From assembly GCA_021325135.1 (NCBI GenBank), contig JAJPHT010000036.1:62001-126000 (forward strand): 64,000 nt of DNA, given 5' to 3'. The notes under the pieces were generated by a model. That model made no database searches and had not been told where the DNA came from. It saw only the letters and a program-made list of their open reading frames with translations. This DNA is from Pseudomonadota bacterium (lineage in GTDB: Archaea; Thermoplasmatota; SW-10-69-26; JACQPN01; JAJPHT01). The number at the start of each line of letters is the position of its first letter. Within the stretch, counting starts at the first letter, position 1. The position numbers and the translations under genes are program-made. Below, piece by piece: positions 52,334 to 60,651 of the stretch.

Positions 52334-53443
52334 TTATTGGTCCTCATCTTCGTACTTGGAGAACAGGTTGATCCGCTCGAGTTCGTCGAGCTCACCGAGG
52401 TCCGTATCTTTGACTTGAATTGGGAGGATTTCTGCGTTTAGGAGCTTGCCATCAGGGCCGATGAGTGCCTGGATCGTGAAAGTGAGCGTGCCGCTTTCGT
52501 ATTCGTGAATCGGAGGCTCGTGAGGATCGCTCACGTCATAGGCGCCGAGGACGTACATGGGCGCTCCGAGCTGGACGAGGATATTCCCGTCGCCCACATC
52601 GCGGGCCCATTCGACGTTTCCAAGCGAAGGCGAGTGTCTCTCGATGATGTTGTCATCTCCGATGTCGTCACCCAGCTCGGAGAATGTTGTCACACCGGCA
52701 AGGTGTTGGTTCAGGGCGCGTAGGAGGTCGTCTTTGGCAAGTGGGTAGGCTTTGTCGAAGGGTTGCCCTACGGCCGTGTTCACCATGTTGAGCATGGGAC
52801 CAATGTGGCTTGCAATGAGGTGATGGACGTCCTTGACAAGGATGATTTTCGCCTTTGCTTTCTCGGCTTCGGCGGCGAGTAGTTCGTCGAGGCTGCCGTC
52901 CTTGTTGGCGAAGTCTGTGGTGTTGTTGGTGACGAAAAAGATCTGCCCAGGCTCTTCCTCCTGCGCGTACTCAAGGATGGAGTGCCAAATCAGCGCGTCT
53001 CGGTAGCCGCTGCCATCGGGTTTGAAGGGTTTTCCGTGACGGAATTCGCGGCGCAGAAGGTCCTCGTGGCTTACTTCCGGGATGCCAAGGATACTAAAGT
53101 CGCAGCCTTCGGCTGCGCTCCAGATCGCTTTCTCAATGGCCTTGGTCACTTCCTTACGGTCGGGCTTAGGCCATTCGGGTCCGGGGAGGCCGATTTGCCG
53201 GCTCGCGCGAAGCGCTCGGCTCACGGCCTCATGGTGGGTTTTCGTCTCGGTCCAACCGCCGCGCGCGAGTTCCATCATGACCACGAACGGAAGGCGGACG
53301 ATGATCCCTGCTTTCGCGGCTGGCTTGGCCAGGTTGGCGAGGGGGGCGAGGTTCAGTCTCTTCTCGTGGCCGCGTAACGCGGTGGAGTCGAGGATGACCG
53401 TGATTGGAGCGGCCGCTCGTTCGGGTCGTCGATGCGCGCTCAC
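52334..53443 (-). CDS. PIN-domain ribonuclease-like protein (DUF4935 type)
   Basis: A 369-residue protein. The PIN acidic set is present: ITVILDSTALRG near 15 (first Asp), VVMMELARGG near 57 (Glu), GSGYRDALIWHSILEYA near 147 (Asp) and QIFFVTNNTTDFAN near 168 (last Asp), matching DUF4935. A C-terminal ~150-residue beta-rich region (about 215-369) follows, unlike short toxin PINs. The DUF4935 group is often found in mobile or defence islands. It is co-directional with the restriction-modification genes, 80 bases downstream of the endonuclease start region. Base composition and codon use are clearly lower in GC than in the flanks. Confidence 0.75.
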   Translation of the reverse strand: MSAHRRPERAAAPITVILDSTALRGHEKRLNLAPLANLAKPAAKAGIIVRLPFVVMMELARGGWTETKTHHEAVSRALRASRQIGLPGPEWPKPDRKEVTKAIEKAIWSAAEGCDFSILGIPEVSHEDLLRREFRHGKPFKPDGSGYRDALIWHSILEYAQEEEPGQIFFVTNNTTDFANKDGSLDELLAAEAEKAKAKIILVKDVHHLIASHIGPMLNMVNTAVGQPFDKAYPLAKDDLLRALNQHLAGVTTFSELGDDIGDDNIIERHSPSLGNVEWARDVGDGNILVQLGAPMYVLGAYDVSDPHEPPIHEYESGTLTFTIQALIGPDGKLLNAEILPIQVKDTDLGELDELERINLFSKYEDEDQ

Positions 53444-53524
53444 GCGGGCCGCAGAGTCGTGGAGGTACTAAGAAATCTTCGTGAAGCAGCCTTGTGGGCG
53501 TTCGCCATGGCGGGTTGGCATGCC

Positions 53525-54604
53525 TTAGAGCGATGATAGCCAGTCTCCAAGGCTGATCAGCCGACCCGTCTCAAGCTGTTCGGCGACTGCCTCTACGCTC
53601 CGCCGAACACGGTTGTCTTTTGAACCCGCATAGGTAGGCGCAAGGCCGGCGGGGTTGATGTGAACGACCTTCGCGAAGAGGTGGTTGCTGCCTGCGACTT
53701 TGCCGCAAGCGCGAGCGAGGCGAGCTGGATCGAATTCGTTGGTAATGACAACGTAATCGAACGGCTTGCCCGTGTTGGCCTTCGTGTAATCGAGGTAATC
53801 CGCCTCGAACTGCTTTTCACGGTCAGAGCGGATGCTCCACTTCGCCGTGACGAGGACGCGCTTCTTCTTTGCAGGGAGGATCGCCAAGTCGACCTTCTGG
53901 GGCTTGTCACCCTCTTCGGCGGGAGGTTGGAACCCAGGCAGATCGCCGAGCAGGCTGCGTGTCCGGACATCCAGTCCTCGAGTCGCCGCGGCCTGCGCCA
54001 CGACGGCAGCGAGAACATCTTCGAAGCCCTCGCCGACGAGGTTCTTCCGCTTGTTCTCGAGTCCGATATGCTGCCGCGTAGAGCGGATGACCTCGCCCCA
54101 TTCTGTTCTCGAAGGAGTCGTTGCAAAATGGTGCGCGAGCGCCCCTCCGAGGATTTGTTCGAGCTTCGGATCCTCACCCGGCTTTGGGAAGTCCCTGCCC
54201 GCGTAAGGCGCCACCTGTTCGGCCGCGAGTGCCGCAACCCGCTCGCGGTTCGCATCGACGAAGGCAGCGAGCTGAGCGCTCGCCTTCCTGAACAGCCAGT
54301 CAAGCTGCGCACCCATCTCCCCAGGCGCCATGCGGAGTTCGCGCGCGAGCCAGTCGTGGAAGGCAAGCGACCGCGCATACCACGGTTTGCCCGGCTGGCA
54401 CTTGTCGCTCTCGTAGCAGTGGGCAAGGCCCGTCGTAGGATCAGTCCACAAGAGCATCCTGTACAGGTGCTCCCAAGCGGTCACCGCAGTAAGCTGTGGA
54501 GTCTGCACTTCGCGGAAATACTGCTGGATCAGCCGCGCTCTATTCTGGGCCCCAAATGCCGCGTCAATGAGCGGGTCCTCGGCTTCTTCTTCGGCCGGAC
54601 TCAA
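53525..54604 (-). CDS. Type II restriction endonuclease (possibly BsaWI-like)
   Basis: A 359-residue protein ten bases after the methyltransferase stop. The N-terminal ~190 residues are helical (TAVTAWEHLYRMLLWTDPTT). The C-terminal part holds a PD-(D/E)XK-like core: GFEDVLAAVVAQAAATRGLD near 195, then KPQKVDLAILPAKKKRVLVT near 235 and the active-site-like TAKWSIRSDREKQF near 253, ending FDYVVITNEFDP. The KWSIRSDR segment recalls the BsaWI family, which cuts W/CCGGW, but this is from memory and untested. TTG at 54604 is the only start giving full length. It pairs with the C5 methyltransferase. Confidence 0.75.
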   Translation of the reverse strand: MSPAEEEAEDPLIDAAFGAQNRARLIQQYFREVQTPQLTAVTAWEHLYRMLLWTDPTTGLAHCYESDKCQPGKPWYARSLAFHDWLARELRMAPGEMGAQLDWLFRKASAQLAAFVDANRERVAALAAEQVAPYAGRDFPKPGEDPKLEQILGGALAHHFATTPSRTEWGEVIRSTRQHIGLENKRKNLVGEGFEDVLAAVVAQAAATRGLDVRTRSLLGDLPGFQPPAEEGDKPQKVDLAILPAKKKRVLVTAKWSIRSDREKQFEADYLDYTKANTGKPFDYVVITNEFDPARLARACGKVAGSNHLFAKVVHINPAGLAPTYAGSKDNRVRRSVEAVAEQLETGRLISLGDWLSSL

Positions 54605-54614
54605 CAGGTTCGGG

Positions 54615-55979
54615 CTAGGCCGCCAAGGTTTTCAACCCTTCTGAACTGAGCGCCTTCCGCAGCGAAGCCCGGATCGCTTGGGCCGCTGCCTTGGCAAGGA
54701 GGGGCGGTACCGCGTTCCCGACTTGACGGTACCGCGAATGCGCGGCGCCTTCACTGTGCCTTCCCTCGATCTGGCCGACGCGGGGATCCGTTGTGAAGGT
54801 GAAGCGGTCCGGGAAGGACTGGAGCCGGGCAAACTCCCTCACAGAGAGCGCGCGGGCATGCTTGTAGTGGTAGACGCAATCGCCCTTCGTGGTCAGGGTC
54901 CACGCCCAAATGCCTGGGTGGAGGCGGCGATATGCGTAGAAGTGGCGGCGAGAGAGCTTACCACTGCCGTTGTCCTGGCCCCACTTCTGGCCGCTGATAT
55001 ATCGCTCAAGGAGTTCGTCGGGAAGATCGCGGTGGTTACCGCCCGGCGGGATGCTCTCCAAGCGAATAGCGGTGTCCACGTTGATTCTCGGGACTTGGAC
55101 GTTGGTAATTGTCTTGCCAGCGCCTTTCCGCATCTCTCGCTGGTAGGCCGTCGCTGCGGGTGCGAGTTCGGAGCAGGGGAGTTCGTCCAAGCGGTTGCCG
55201 ACCGGTAGGCCCGCGAGGTCTGAGATAGCATCGGCCGCAGAGACGACAGACTTGTCTTCCTTATCCTTCAGAGCGAGAAGCACGTTCTTTCCGTCGAGTG
55301 GCGTCTGCGCGACGATCTTGTAGTGCGCCGGTGCGACGCCATTGAACCGCGCGAGGCTTACTGCGTCTGTTGCTCTGGTCCCGCGGAGTTCGGGCGGTTC
55401 GGTCGACAACTCTTCCCGCAGGCCAATGAAGAGAAGGCGCTTCCGAGTCTGGGGCACACCGAAATCCGCCGCGTTGACCACCTGCCCGCGCACCTTGTAG
55501 GCGCCGCCGATGCTGAGGTCAGAGAGCATTTGTTCCCGCATCCCCAGCTCGTCGATGCCGGTGACGTTCTCCATGAGGAACGCCACGGGCCTTGCCGCTG
55601 AAATGACGTCGACGAATTCTCGGTATAGGCTATTGCGCGGGTCGTCAATCATGCGGCTGAAGTTGCGAACCTGCGAGAACGCTTGGCAGGGAGGGCCGCC
55701 CACGACAATGGAGGCGTCCTTTGCCGCTGAGAGGATCCGCTGCTTGATGGTGCTCTGGCGAATGTCGCCGGTGACTACGTCAGCACCTGGAAAGTTCAGC
55801 GCATATGTGGCCGTGGCATCTGGATCATAGTCGGAGCCGGCGATGATTTTGAAACCTGCCTGCCGGAAGCCCTCGGAGATGCCGCCAGCGCCCGCGAAGA
55901 GGTCGACGACAGTTCCGCGGGAAGCCCGGTCAAAGAGTTCAGCGGCGTCTGGAGAAGCGCGCGCTCGCCGGGGAGTCAC
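54615..55979 (-). CDS. DNA (cytosine-5) methyltransferase
   Basis: A 454-residue C5 methyltransferase with motifs in order: I VVDLFAGAGGISEGFRQAGF near 25; IV VGGPPCQAFSQVRNFSRM near 97 with catalytic Cys; VI FLMENVTGIDEL near 140; VIII QTRKRLLFIG near 180; a target-recognition region at about 230-380; IX RLQSFPDRF near 388; X RQVGNAVPPLLAKA near 420. It modifies the site cut by the neighbouring endonuclease; the Vsr gene nearby fits 5-methylcytosine. GTG 55979 overlaps the winged-helix gene stop (GTGA). Confidence 0.95.
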   Translation of the reverse strand: MTPRRARASPDAAELFDRASRGTVVDLFAGAGGISEGFRQAGFKIIAGSDYDPDATATYALNFPGADVVTGDIRQSTIKQRILSAAKDASIVVGGPPCQAFSQVRNFSRMIDDPRNSLYREFVDVISAARPVAFLMENVTGIDELGMREQMLSDLSIGGAYKVRGQVVNAADFGVPQTRKRLLFIGLREELSTEPPELRGTRATDAVSLARFNGVAPAHYKIVAQTPLDGKNVLLALKDKEDKSVVSAADAISDLAGLPVGNRLDELPCSELAPAATAYQREMRKGAGKTITNVQVPRINVDTAIRLESIPPGGNHRDLPDELLERYISGQKWGQDNGSGKLSRRHFYAYRRLHPGIWAWTLTTKGDCVYHYKHARALSVREFARLQSFPDRFTFTTDPRVGQIEGRHSEGAAHSRYRQVGNAVPPLLAKAAAQAIRASLRKALSSEGLKTLAA

Positions 55980-56230
55980 TTCCTCCCCCTCCCCTTTGCT
56001 TCACCTGGAGTGCCGAGCCACCGCTTGCCAGCGTCTGTGAGCCACACTCTCCGTACGGAGCCGTAGCGGTCTGTGTGCACGAGCTCCTTAGCTTCCGCCA
56101 GGTCAACGTATTTGCCCACGGTGTTTGCCGAAAGTGCGGCAGCCTGGGCGATGTCCTTCATCTTTTGAGGCTCAGGGGATCCGCGTTGAACTGCTTCCAA
56201 AACCCGGCGGAGCTTGTCGGAATCGGGCAT
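55976..56230 (-). CDS. Winged-helix regulator of the restriction-modification operon
   Basis: An 84-residue protein: SDKLRRVLEAVQRGSPEPQK, then DIAQAAALSANTVGKYVDLA (recognition helix) and LVHTDRYGSVRRVWLTDAGK. It is a single wHTH domain like MarR/ArsR-type regulators, not the lambda-repressor-type C protein usual in type II systems. GGAGGA lies six bases before ATG 56230. It is the first gene of the wHTH-methyltransferase-endonuclease operon and probably times its expression. Confidence 0.75.
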   Translation of the reverse strand: MPDSDKLRRVLEAVQRGSPEPQKMKDIAQAAALSANTVGKYVDLAEAKELVHTDRYGSVRRVWLTDAGKRWLGTPGEAKGRGRK

Positions 56231-56402
56231 CGCTTCCTCCGTTAAGACACGCACCGGCATCTTCAATCTGTGAGGTTCATTCGACTCTTTATTCTTTGCC
56301 GTATAGGAAGAGCTTAGAGTTTCGAAGAAGAGCTTTCTCTAAGTGAAGGGATCCGTTTGCGGTGTGGGAGGGTTCAGGTCTGGGGAGCGTCCATCGGGCG
56401 GT
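56231..56402. promoter_or_regulatory. A/T-rich divergent promoter region with inverted repeat
   Basis: This 172-base gap separates the divergent restriction-modification and vsr transcripts. It contains TTTATTC (56288-56294) and GTATAGG (56301-56307) as TATA candidates for the two directions. An exact inverted repeat CTTAGAG / CTCTAAG (56313-56319, 56337-56343) also lies here. It is a likely operator for the winged-helix protein; inferred. Confidence 0.4.
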
Positions 56403-56906
56403 GTGACGGACATCTGGGGCTCAGCGAAGCGGTCAGCTGTCATGGCGCGCATCAGGAGCGCTAACACGGGGCCCGAAGTTGTAGTACGTCGCGCCCTCCG
56501 TTCCATCGGCTTCGCTGCGCGACCGAGCTCAACGCTCCCCGGCAAACCCGATCTCGTCTTTACGCATGCTCGCGTCGCGGTGTTTGTCCACGGCTGCTTT
56601 TGGCATGGATGTCCAAGGCACGGCCGGATGCCGTCCTCCAACCAGGGCTATTGGGTTCCCAAGCTGTTGGCGAACCGCCGACGCGATGCGCGCGTAGCTC
56701 GCCAGCTCCGCCGGGATGGGTGGAAAGTGCTCACGGTCTGGGAGTGCAGCATTGAGGCTGACGTTGCAGGCGTTGCGAGGCGGATTGCGCGCGCCGTCGA
56801 CTCGCGCCTGCCAAGAGTCTCTCGCGGAGGTTCGAAGACGACGGGCGCCTCAGAGAGGTCCATGACATCCAACGCGCCCCGCAGGAACCGTAGGATCAGT
56901 AACTGA
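56403..56906 (+). CDS. vsr: Vsr very-short-patch-repair endonuclease
   Basis: A 167-residue protein with the Vsr order: VTDIWGSAKRSAVMARIRSANTGPE reads as the family opening, then LRSIGFAARPSSTLPGKPDL near 42-60 with the catalytic Asp, VFTHARVAVFVHGCFWHGCP near 62-80 (zinc-binding HGCFWHGC), and YWVPKLLANRRRDARVARQL near 95. It nicks 5' to T in T:G mismatches made when 5-methylcytosine deaminates. GTG 56403 gives the family start. A ~30-residue C-terminal extension (SRGGSKTTGASERSMTSNAP) is unusual. Divergent from the methyltransferase operon it serves. Confidence 0.9.
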   Translation: MTDIWGSAKRSAVMARIRSANTGPEVVVRRALRSIGFAARPSSTLPGKPDLVFTHARVAVFVHGCFWHGCPRHGRMPSSNQGYWVPKLLANRRRDARVARQLRRDGWKVLTVWECSIEADVAGVARRIARAVDSRLPRVSRGGSKTTGASERSMTSNAPRRNRRISN

Positions 56907-56961
56907 AGTTTTCGGCCCCATTCCGAGCGTTTGAAGCCGGGCCAGCGAGCTCTGGGGGCCG

Positions 56962-57580
56962 ATGGTTCGCGATCGGAAGAACCGCCTCGAAACGATAGGA
57001 CCGCCACCTACCGCGCGTCCGCGGCTCGACGAGCCGTCCCGGCGCAAGTTGCGCCAGGCAATCACCAAAGCTACGAATACGCGCAGATCCGAGACTTCCT
57101 CCTACCTTGAACGTCTCGCAGAACATGCATTCATCGCGGAAATTATGCGGGAGGGCCTCGACGTCCGAGCGCAGCATGTCGAAGTCCTGCGGGCTGAAGT
57201 CGACAGTAACGGCTACGATCTCGTCATGGAAGCCAACAAGGCTGTCCGTTACATCCAACTGAAGTATCTATGAGAACGGCACGACAGCAAAGCAGAACGT
57301 TCACGAGAACCTCGGAACAAAACCGGGGGGCTGCGTAATCATCCTCCAGTGGTGCTACGATTATGCGAACGAGCGCCACTATCTCGCATACCACTTCTAC
57401 GGCGGCGCGCCTCGTGAAAGCTTGCCCTCGCTCTTGAGGTTCAAGAAGTCGAAGAGGACCAGACCGAACGCCGCAGGCATGAAGGCGGAGCGCGCCCATC
57501 ACTACGACGTTCCGCACAGGAATCTTGTCGGAGTAGGAAGCATTTCTGCCCTCTACACGCGCCTTTTCGGCGAATCGTGA
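56962..57580 (+). pseudogene. Frameshifted conserved hypothetical gene of the defence island
   Basis: The first frame (56962-57273) reads SSYLERLAEHAFIAEIMREG, DSNGYDLVMEANKAVRYIQL, KYL and stops. One base later the frame continues without a break: YENGTTAKQNVHENLGTKPG, GCVIILQWCYDYANERHYLA, YHFYGGAPRESLPSLLRF, ending LYTRLFGES at 57580. Together they give one protein of about 205 residues, like hypothetical proteins whose core is '-VQLK-...-TAKQNV...KPSGCVI...FGGAPGEPLP'. The shift maps near 57268-57270 (an extra C in AAGTATCTATGAG). It is either a recent inactivation or a sequencing indel. Confidence 0.75.
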
Positions 57581-57647
57581 GAGCGCTCGCTCGGACCGCA
57601 CATCAGGAGACATTGTGGCGGAGCGCGGCTGCGCTCGCTACCGCCAG

Positions 57648-58030
57648 TCACGCGAAGAACTGTGACGGCGAAAAGCCGCGCATACGCTCGCGCATGAGCG
57701 AAAGCGCTATCGGTCGCTCGTACTTCTTCGGGCTGGCGACGCGCGGCGCGTGTGACTCCTCCGCATCCTCGAAGTAGGCGATTACGTTGCTGAACGCCGT
57801 AGGCTCTATCAAGTATGCTGCGGCCGGCCGCACGAGTGCGGGGCCCTGCTCACTCAATCGTGCCGTCGTGAAGGTCCGCCCATCGCAGTTGACTACCGCC
57901 GCATTTCCAACACCAGTACTTGAGGATGCAGGATCTGCAGTCGGTGGAAGAAGAACCCTACGAACCCACCAATGCCTACGCTGAGCCCGACGCCCAGCAG
58001 AAGCCCGAGGACCAACTCCGCCTCGCTCAC
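57648..58030 (-). pseudogene. Membrane-anchored protein remnant in two frames
   Basis: GTG 58030 opens a 45-codon frame with one membrane helix (AELVLGLLLGVGLSVGIGGF) ending at 57893. A second frame on the same strand then reads VGNAAVVNCDGRTFTTARLS, PAAAYLIEPTAFSNVIAYFE and ends SLMRERMRGFSPSQFFA at 57648. The second half has normal protein composition but no good start of its own, so the two look like one frameshifted gene. GTG 58030 overlaps the receiver-fragment stop. No family recognised. Confidence 0.4.
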
Positions 58031-58239
58031 GCCTTCCCCACCTCGCCCGGCTGCTCTTCGCCCGCTGCGACGTAGTCCTCCGTCCCAAGCTGGGGCATCA
58101 CCGTGCTGAAGAGAACGATGCGCGTCTTCCTCATGCCGCGCTTGAGCAGCATCTTCGAGAGGATCTCCGGGCCTACCACGGCGGTACAGGCTTCGGTGAG
58201 GATGATGTCGGGCGCGAAGCGGTTGAGGTGCTCGCGCAA
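58027..58239 (-). pseudogene. Response-regulator receiver-domain fragment
   Basis: About 70 residues resemble the second half of a receiver domain: LNRFAPDIILTEACTAVVGP, EILSKMLLKRGMRKTRIVLF, then STVMPQLGTEDYVAAG. The phosphoacceptor position (after PDIILT) is Glu, not Asp, and the first half with the acidic pair is missing; upstream codons look non-coding. It marks the right edge of the low-GC island and may be a truncated or domesticated receiver. Confidence 0.4.
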
Positions 58240-58289
58240 GACCTCCTTCTGGCACGCCGTCGAGACCCGCGCTCCAAGCGAGGCGCTAC

Positions 58290-59130
58290 GCGAAGCTGGA
58301 GTGCCGGGACCTCATGGTCCTCAAGCACTTGTGGATTCCAGTTCTAAGTGCTCGCGACCATCCTGCGGCGGTCATTGGAGGCCCGTTCTCATGGGGTCCT
58401 CTGGACCTGGCGGATTATCGGGTTGGGGACCGCCCGGTTCGTGGGGCTATCCCGTTTCCGGAACCGTCGATGGGGTCGAAGGAAAAGCGCCTTGAGCCGT
58501 TGCGCGCCCGGAAGACCGCCCTGCGGCTCGGAGGCCGACGGAAGCGGATCCGCTTCGCTTGTCCGGATGATATGGAGTCCGATGGGTGAAGTTCGGCCGT
58601 CTCGCGTTCCTGGGCCAGGCTGGTGCTCCCGGCTCCCAGGCGGCGACCCCTTGGACGTGGGCACCCTTGTTGGAGCGCGTGGTGGGGCCCTCGACCCGAG
58701 TGGAGAGAAAAGGGCGCGCCGCCCCGCGGATGGGTGGAAAGGGCTCGTGTGCGCGAGCCTGGAAGGACGCGCGGTCCGGGGCGCCGTCGTCTCATCGTCG
58801 CCCGTCTTCACTTGGCTTCTCGTCGGAGGGGCACGGCGTCTCCAGCGGTCTCCGTGGGCATCCGCGTCTTCAGACGCGCGGGTTGATTTCCTGCGCGGGG
58901 CCATCCGGGGTCGTGCGCGCTTCCTGCCTTCGATGCGGCGCTCCGCTGATCCCCACCCTTGCCGGAAGGCTGGCGTGTCCACGCCTGGCGTCGTGCGGCC
59001 GAGGCGGCGTCGAGGAGCGGAGCGCGAGGCGGGCCACCCCGTCCGGCGCGCGCCTGAAGCGGCGGCTCGTGGCGGCGGAGCCTTGCTTCTGCGCCCGGTG
59101 CGTGCGGCCGACCCGCGCGGCGGCCACCTG
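58290..59130. other. Gene-poor stretch between island and MoxR operon
   Basis: No frame here has convincing protein composition; the open frames are Arg/Pro/Ser-rich on both strands and match nothing I recognise. Base composition rises back toward the genomic level across the stretch. It probably contains decayed sequence left after island insertion. Confidence 0.5.
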
Positions 59131-59135
59131 AGGGC

Positions 59136-60134
59136 TCACGCGCCCGGGACGGGCGCTTCGGCGAGGATCGTCCGCACGACGTCGTGCGCCTTGACGCCGC
59201 GGATGCGCGCCTCGGGCTTGAGGATCAGCCGGTGGGCGAGGATGTGCGGGGCCAGGACCCGGATGTCGTCCGGGACCACGAAGCTGCGCCCCTTCATGGC
59301 GGCGTAGGCGCGCGCGCCCTTGAGCATGGCCTGCGAGCCGCGCGGCGAGCTGCCCACGTAGACGTCCGCGTGCTCGCGGGTGCGGCAGACGATCTCGGCC
59401 AGGTAGTCCACGAGGGCGGGGCTCACATGGATCGTCTCCACGGTCTGCTGCATGGCGACGATCTGGCGCGGGTCGGCCACGACGCGCACGTCGGCGTCGT
59501 CCTTGCCGCGGGCGATGCGGCGGCGCAGGATCTCGGCCTCCTCGGCGCGGCTGGGGTAGCCCACGCTGAGCTTCATGAGGAAGCGGTCCATCTGCGCCTC
59601 GGGCAAGGGATAGCACCCCTCCTGCTCGGCGGGGTTCTGCGTGGCCATGACGATGTAGGGCTTGGGGAGCTTGTGCGTCGTGCCCTCCAGCGTGACCTGG
59701 CGCTCCTGCATGGCCTCCAGCAGGGCGGCCTGGGTCTTGGGGGGCGCGCGGTTGATCTCGTCGGCGAGGAGCACGTTGGTGAAGACCGGGCCGCGGCGGA
59801 AGGTGAACTCGCTGGTCTGCTGGTTGTAGACGCTGGCGCCGGTGATGTCGCCGGGCAGCACGTCGGGCGTGAACTGGATGCGGCCGAAGTCGCAGCCGGC
59901 CGCGCGGGCGAAGGTGTTGCTCATGAGCGTCTTCGCCATGCCGGGGAAGTCCTCGAAGAGGATGTTGCCTCCCGCCAGGAAGTTGACGGTGACGAGGTCT
60001 AGGACCTCGCGCTTGCCCACGATGACCTTGGCGACCTCGTCGACGAGCGCGCGGCACGTGCGGGCCAGGTGCTGGACCTCGGGGGTCGCGGAGCGGCCGG
60101 GGGCCGGCGCGGGGCGCTGGAGGATCGCGGTCAC
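59136..60134 (-). CDS. MoxR-family AAA+ ATPase
   Basis: A 332-residue AAA+ protein: VDEVAKVIVGKREVLDLVTV at the start, Walker A in EDFPGMAKTLMSNTFA near 62, Walker B VLLADEINRAPPKTQAALLE near 122, sensor 1 VMATQNPAEQEGCYPLPEAQ near 162 and the sensor 2 region SPRGSQAMLKGARAYA near 270. MoxR ATPases act as chaperones that mature metal or protein complexes, typically with DUF58 and vWA partners. It is the last gene of the operon and is separated from the small membrane-protein gene by 142 bases. GTG start at 60134. Confidence 0.95.
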   Translation of the reverse strand: MTAILQRPAPAPGRSATPEVQHLARTCRALVDEVAKVIVGKREVLDLVTVNFLAGGNILFEDFPGMAKTLMSNTFARAAGCDFGRIQFTPDVLPGDITGASVYNQQTSEFTFRRGPVFTNVLLADEINRAPPKTQAALLEAMQERQVTLEGTTHKLPKPYIVMATQNPAEQEGCYPLPEAQMDRFLMKLSVGYPSRAEEAEILRRRIARGKDDADVRVVADPRQIVAMQQTVETIHVSPALVDYLAEIVCRTREHADVYVGSSPRGSQAMLKGARAYAAMKGRSFVVPDDIRVLAPHILAHRLILKPEARIRGVKAHDVVRTILAEAPVPGA

Positions 60135-60276
60135 GCGGAGCCAGAGGCGCGGGAGGGCATGGGGCGTGCCTTCGGAGTTTCCTGGGGGCTCCGGACCGGC
60201 CCGGAGATTCCGGCCGAAGCCCTTGAGCCCCCGGACGCGGATGCCCCTTCCGGCGCTCCGCTCCCCCGAAGCCTCC

Positions 60277-60651
60277 TCAGGCGGCGCGCCCTTTTCTTCT
60301 CCACCGGGCCCCGAGGCCGACGATGGCCGCGAGCGCGGCCGTCCCCGCCAGCGCCCCGAGGGCGAGCCACGGGCCGCTGGTCGCCTCGGTCCAGCCCAGC
60401 GCGGCGCCCGCCAGCCACGCGACGAGGGCGCCCCCCGTGGCGGCCGCGGCGACGAGGGCGCCCCGGGCCAGCGCGGCGCCCAGGCCGATCTGCCCGCGGG
60501 AGGCCGCGAGGGCGAGAAGCGCGAGGAGAGCGAGCAAAGCGCCTGCGGCGAGGCGCAGCATGGCCGAGGGCTGGAGCGCGCGCTCCGCGGCCGCCGCCAG
60601 GGCGGCGATCCCCACGAGGGCCGCGCCGGCCATCCACGCGGGCGGGCGCAT
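60277..60651 (-). CDS. Small membrane protein of the MoxR/DUF58 operon
   Basis: A 124-residue protein with four hydrophobic helices: PAWMAGAALVGIAALAAAAE, LRLAAGALLALLALLALAAS, ARGALVAAAATGGALVAWLA, and GPWLALGALAGTAALAAIVG, ending in WRRKGRAA. ATG 60651 overlaps the DUF58 stop (TGATG). Many MoxR operons include one such short membrane protein with no assigned family, probably as an anchor for the complex. Confidence 0.6.
   Translation of the reverse strand: MRPPAWMAGAALVGIAALAAAAERALQPSAMLRLAAGALLALLALLALAASRGQIGLGAALARGALVAAAATGGALVAWLAGAALGWTEATSGPWLALGALAGTAALAAIVGLGARWRRKGRAA

Noticed and set aside
52057..52395. Open frame on the minus strand just after tRNA-Gln
   Set aside because: It overlaps the 3' end of the PIN gene and starts inside it; composition is mixed and no family features are seen.
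52334..53443. PIN protein as a VapC-type toxin
   Set aside because: It is 369 residues with a large C-terminal domain and has no adjacent small antitoxin gene.
58683..58710. Possible direct repeat of the tRNA-Gln 3' end marking the island's right border
   Set aside because: Only about eight bases (CCGAGTGG) match, with indels on either side, and there is no integrase gene; this is no better than chance.
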